Assembly (NCBI GenBank): GCA_033002965.1
Contig: JAURVB010012941.1
Location: 124,001-188,000, forward strand
DNA from: Piper betle
Lineage: Eukaryota > Streptophyta > Magnoliopsida > Piperales > Piperaceae
Reading direction: 5' to 3'
DNA length: 64,000 nt
The notes under the pieces were generated by a model that made no database searches, had not been told where the DNA came from, and saw nothing but the letters and a program-made list of their open reading frames with translations. Of the stretch, positions 62,426 to 64,000 are shown piece after piece. How positions within the stretch are numbered: position 1 is the stretch's first letter; the number at the start of each line of letters is the position of its first letter. The translations under genes and the position numbers were made by a program.

Positions 62426-64000
62426 CTAAAGCTGGGAGTGAAGCTGCCATGTCTCAAATGAACAAGAAACCAGTTCGTAGTAGCCACCGTAAAGGGAAAG
62501 CGTCTTCTTTCGCAATCCTTCTCTTACAGTTGGGTAGGTGAGTAGATTCCGCAGTGACACATTCACAGCTTCCTGAAACAAGTGAAGTTAGCTTTGTTTA
62601 GGGATACTTAAATCCAAAAATTGATCATCAATCATGCGAAGCTCTTTTACTTTTTCACAGGCTGTGCATTGGTCATGGAAAGACAATCTGCTGCAGTCAT
62701 CCTGCACTTTTCTCCTAGCAGGCATGCCTATCCTCACCCATTCTTCCATTAAATCACTGTAATTAAATGGTTAAATCAGTTTCAAAAAGCATACCATAAA
62801 ACTTGGCAATCATACAAAATTGTCAAGGAAAATATAAATCGACATAGCGTCAGCTCTTACTTGTTTGATTTGGCATCAGAGGGTGCACACATGAGCGCTC
62901 TTATTCCAGCACAGTAGCTGTGTCCAATTACTAGAATGTTTTTAACCTGTTAACATTTGTGCATCCTTATTCCAATACATGCCATGGTTTTCAAGAAACA
63001 TGCTCTGGAAATTCTGTTTTCATTCTTCTTGATCATGAGACTTGGAAGTACCTTAAGCTGGAGAATAGCGCATTGGGTGGCAGCTCCAACTCCGGAGTAT
63101 CTTGTCTGTTGAGTGAATCGTAGTTCACATCACAGCAATTTATTATCGGTTAGAATCAGTATGATAGGTCTTGCCTATTATTTTAAACAAGTTGAGAGAT
63201 ATATCTTAAAAGATGAAAATGGTTGATGTTAATATTTGGTATCACCTCGTTGTAGGGAGGGACCATGCCGGCAACATTTCTAACCACAAAAGCTTCACCA
63301 GGTTGGAAGTTTAGGACATGGGAGGGGCATACTCTGGAGTCAGAGCAAGCAAACACCATGAACTGTGGATCTCCAAAGCAATTAAACGCAGTAAGTTCTT
63401 CCATTTCCATCCTTGAAATTTTGTTACGTTTACTTCTCAGATGATTATGTCTTTATAGTTTATACAATCATTTATTAGGTAAAAAGCGAAAGAAACTCGA
63501 ATCGAACGGAATTGTTCTGGCCATCTTAACCTTTTTATTTTTACCTTGGGGAACTGATCTATGGCAAGCTCCCTGTATAGCTCCGGGTTCTTCCTGGCCA
63601 TTTCCAACAAGACCACCATCAGCAATTCATGAGAATAGCTTACCCATCCTTGCTTATCATGAAAAAAAAAGCTACCAGACGAAAACTTCTGCAAATTCAC
63701 TTATGATAATTCTTCACTTATTTAAGGTTTGCATGAACTTCGTATCAAAACCCAAAAAGGTTAAGATGGCCACTTAACTCGAACTTCTCCTTCTTGAAAT
63801 ACTCAAAACCCCTTCTCACCCTCTCCATTGGATCAACAGTGCTGGGATGAGCAATTTGCACTTTTGTATCGTTTCTCATCTGAGCAATTCTAGTTGCCGC
63901 CATGTCTTGGAGTCCATTCCCTTGGCTACATTGGGCCACCTCAAGTGAAGCAAACCAAACACTTAAACCAGCTATAACAATACAAAGAGAACAGAAAGAG
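62426..64000 (-). CDS. Beta-carbonic anhydrase, 5' end outside the window
   Basis: Zinc enzyme that interconverts CO2 and bicarbonate. Exons on the minus strand: >64000-63779, 63593-63545, 63362-63246, 63105-63052, 62946-62861, 62756-62651 and 62572-62426; phases fit and the frame is unbroken. The zinc site is complete: Cys and the Asp-Arg dyad in [14 protein letters not shown] (about 63347), His and Cys in [10 protein letters not shown] (62922 and 62913). EPEWVRIG-like [26 protein letters not shown] and GGYYELV are family strings. The second ligand motif has Ala instead of the usual first Gly (HSxCGG). The N-terminus visible here ([18 protein letters not shown]) is hydrophobic like a secretory signal, not like a chloroplast transit peptide. 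The start codon lies beyond 64000. Confidence 0.92.

Noticed and set aside
1..64000. CRISPR array, operon or bacterial-type system
   Set aside because: Repeats here are tandem or dispersed without regular spacers, and the genes are spliced and plant-specific; nothing prokaryotic is present.

Overview
This is a stretch of nuclear DNA from a flowering plant. The evidence is spliced genes with GT-AG introns, plant-specific families (PERK kinase, CML15/16-type calmodulin-like protein, plant kinesin-light-chain-related protein, ALA-type flippase), AT-rich spacers and decayed LTR retrotransposons. Some coding regions are very GC-rich (the calmodulin-like gene, PERK exon 1, the membrane-protein gene at 26.9 kb), while others are GC-poor (flippase, SUMO protease). 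That bimodality is typical of monocots, but the assignment to monocots is inference only.

Layout. Positions 1-3.0 kb hold degenerate repeats and AT-rich spacer. A decayed Ty1/copia element lies at 3.0-8.0 kb, followed by spacer with a perfect 22-bp foldback. Nine protein-coding genes follow: a P4-ATPase phospholipid flippase (11.7-17.2 kb, +), a four-EF-hand calmodulin-like protein (18.0-18.5, -), a PERK receptor kinase (19.3-22.9, -), an ASG7-like multi-pass membrane protein (26.9-29.0, +), an OTS/ULP1-type SUMO protease (29.8-36.4, +), a Raf-like kinase (37.3-40.3, -), a bHLH factor close to bHLH162 (44.7-46.1, -), a kinesin-light-chain-related TPR protein (58.9-61.6, +) and a beta-carbonic anhydrase whose 5' end runs off the window (62.4->64.0, -). 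Between the bHLH gene and the TPR-protein gene is a 12-kb repeat-rich block. It holds a TIR-type repeat, a CACTA-like end, a GC-rich unclassified stretch and two 2.95-kb copies of one LTR-like element with different target-site duplications.

The genes do not form a pathway. They are ordinary neighbours, several of them connected with signalling (calmodulin-like protein, two kinases, SUMO protease, bHLH).

The most striking property of the window is that six of the nine genes are complete and conserved but are each interrupted by one to three single-base frame changes, often in short homopolymers. This looks more like an unpolished long-read assembly than real gene decay. I did not find a convincing new biological system. 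The best leads are the paired LTR copies, a tRNA-like module with an intact-looking Pol III promoter inside a TIR element, and a beta-carbonic anhydrase with a secretory-type N-terminus.
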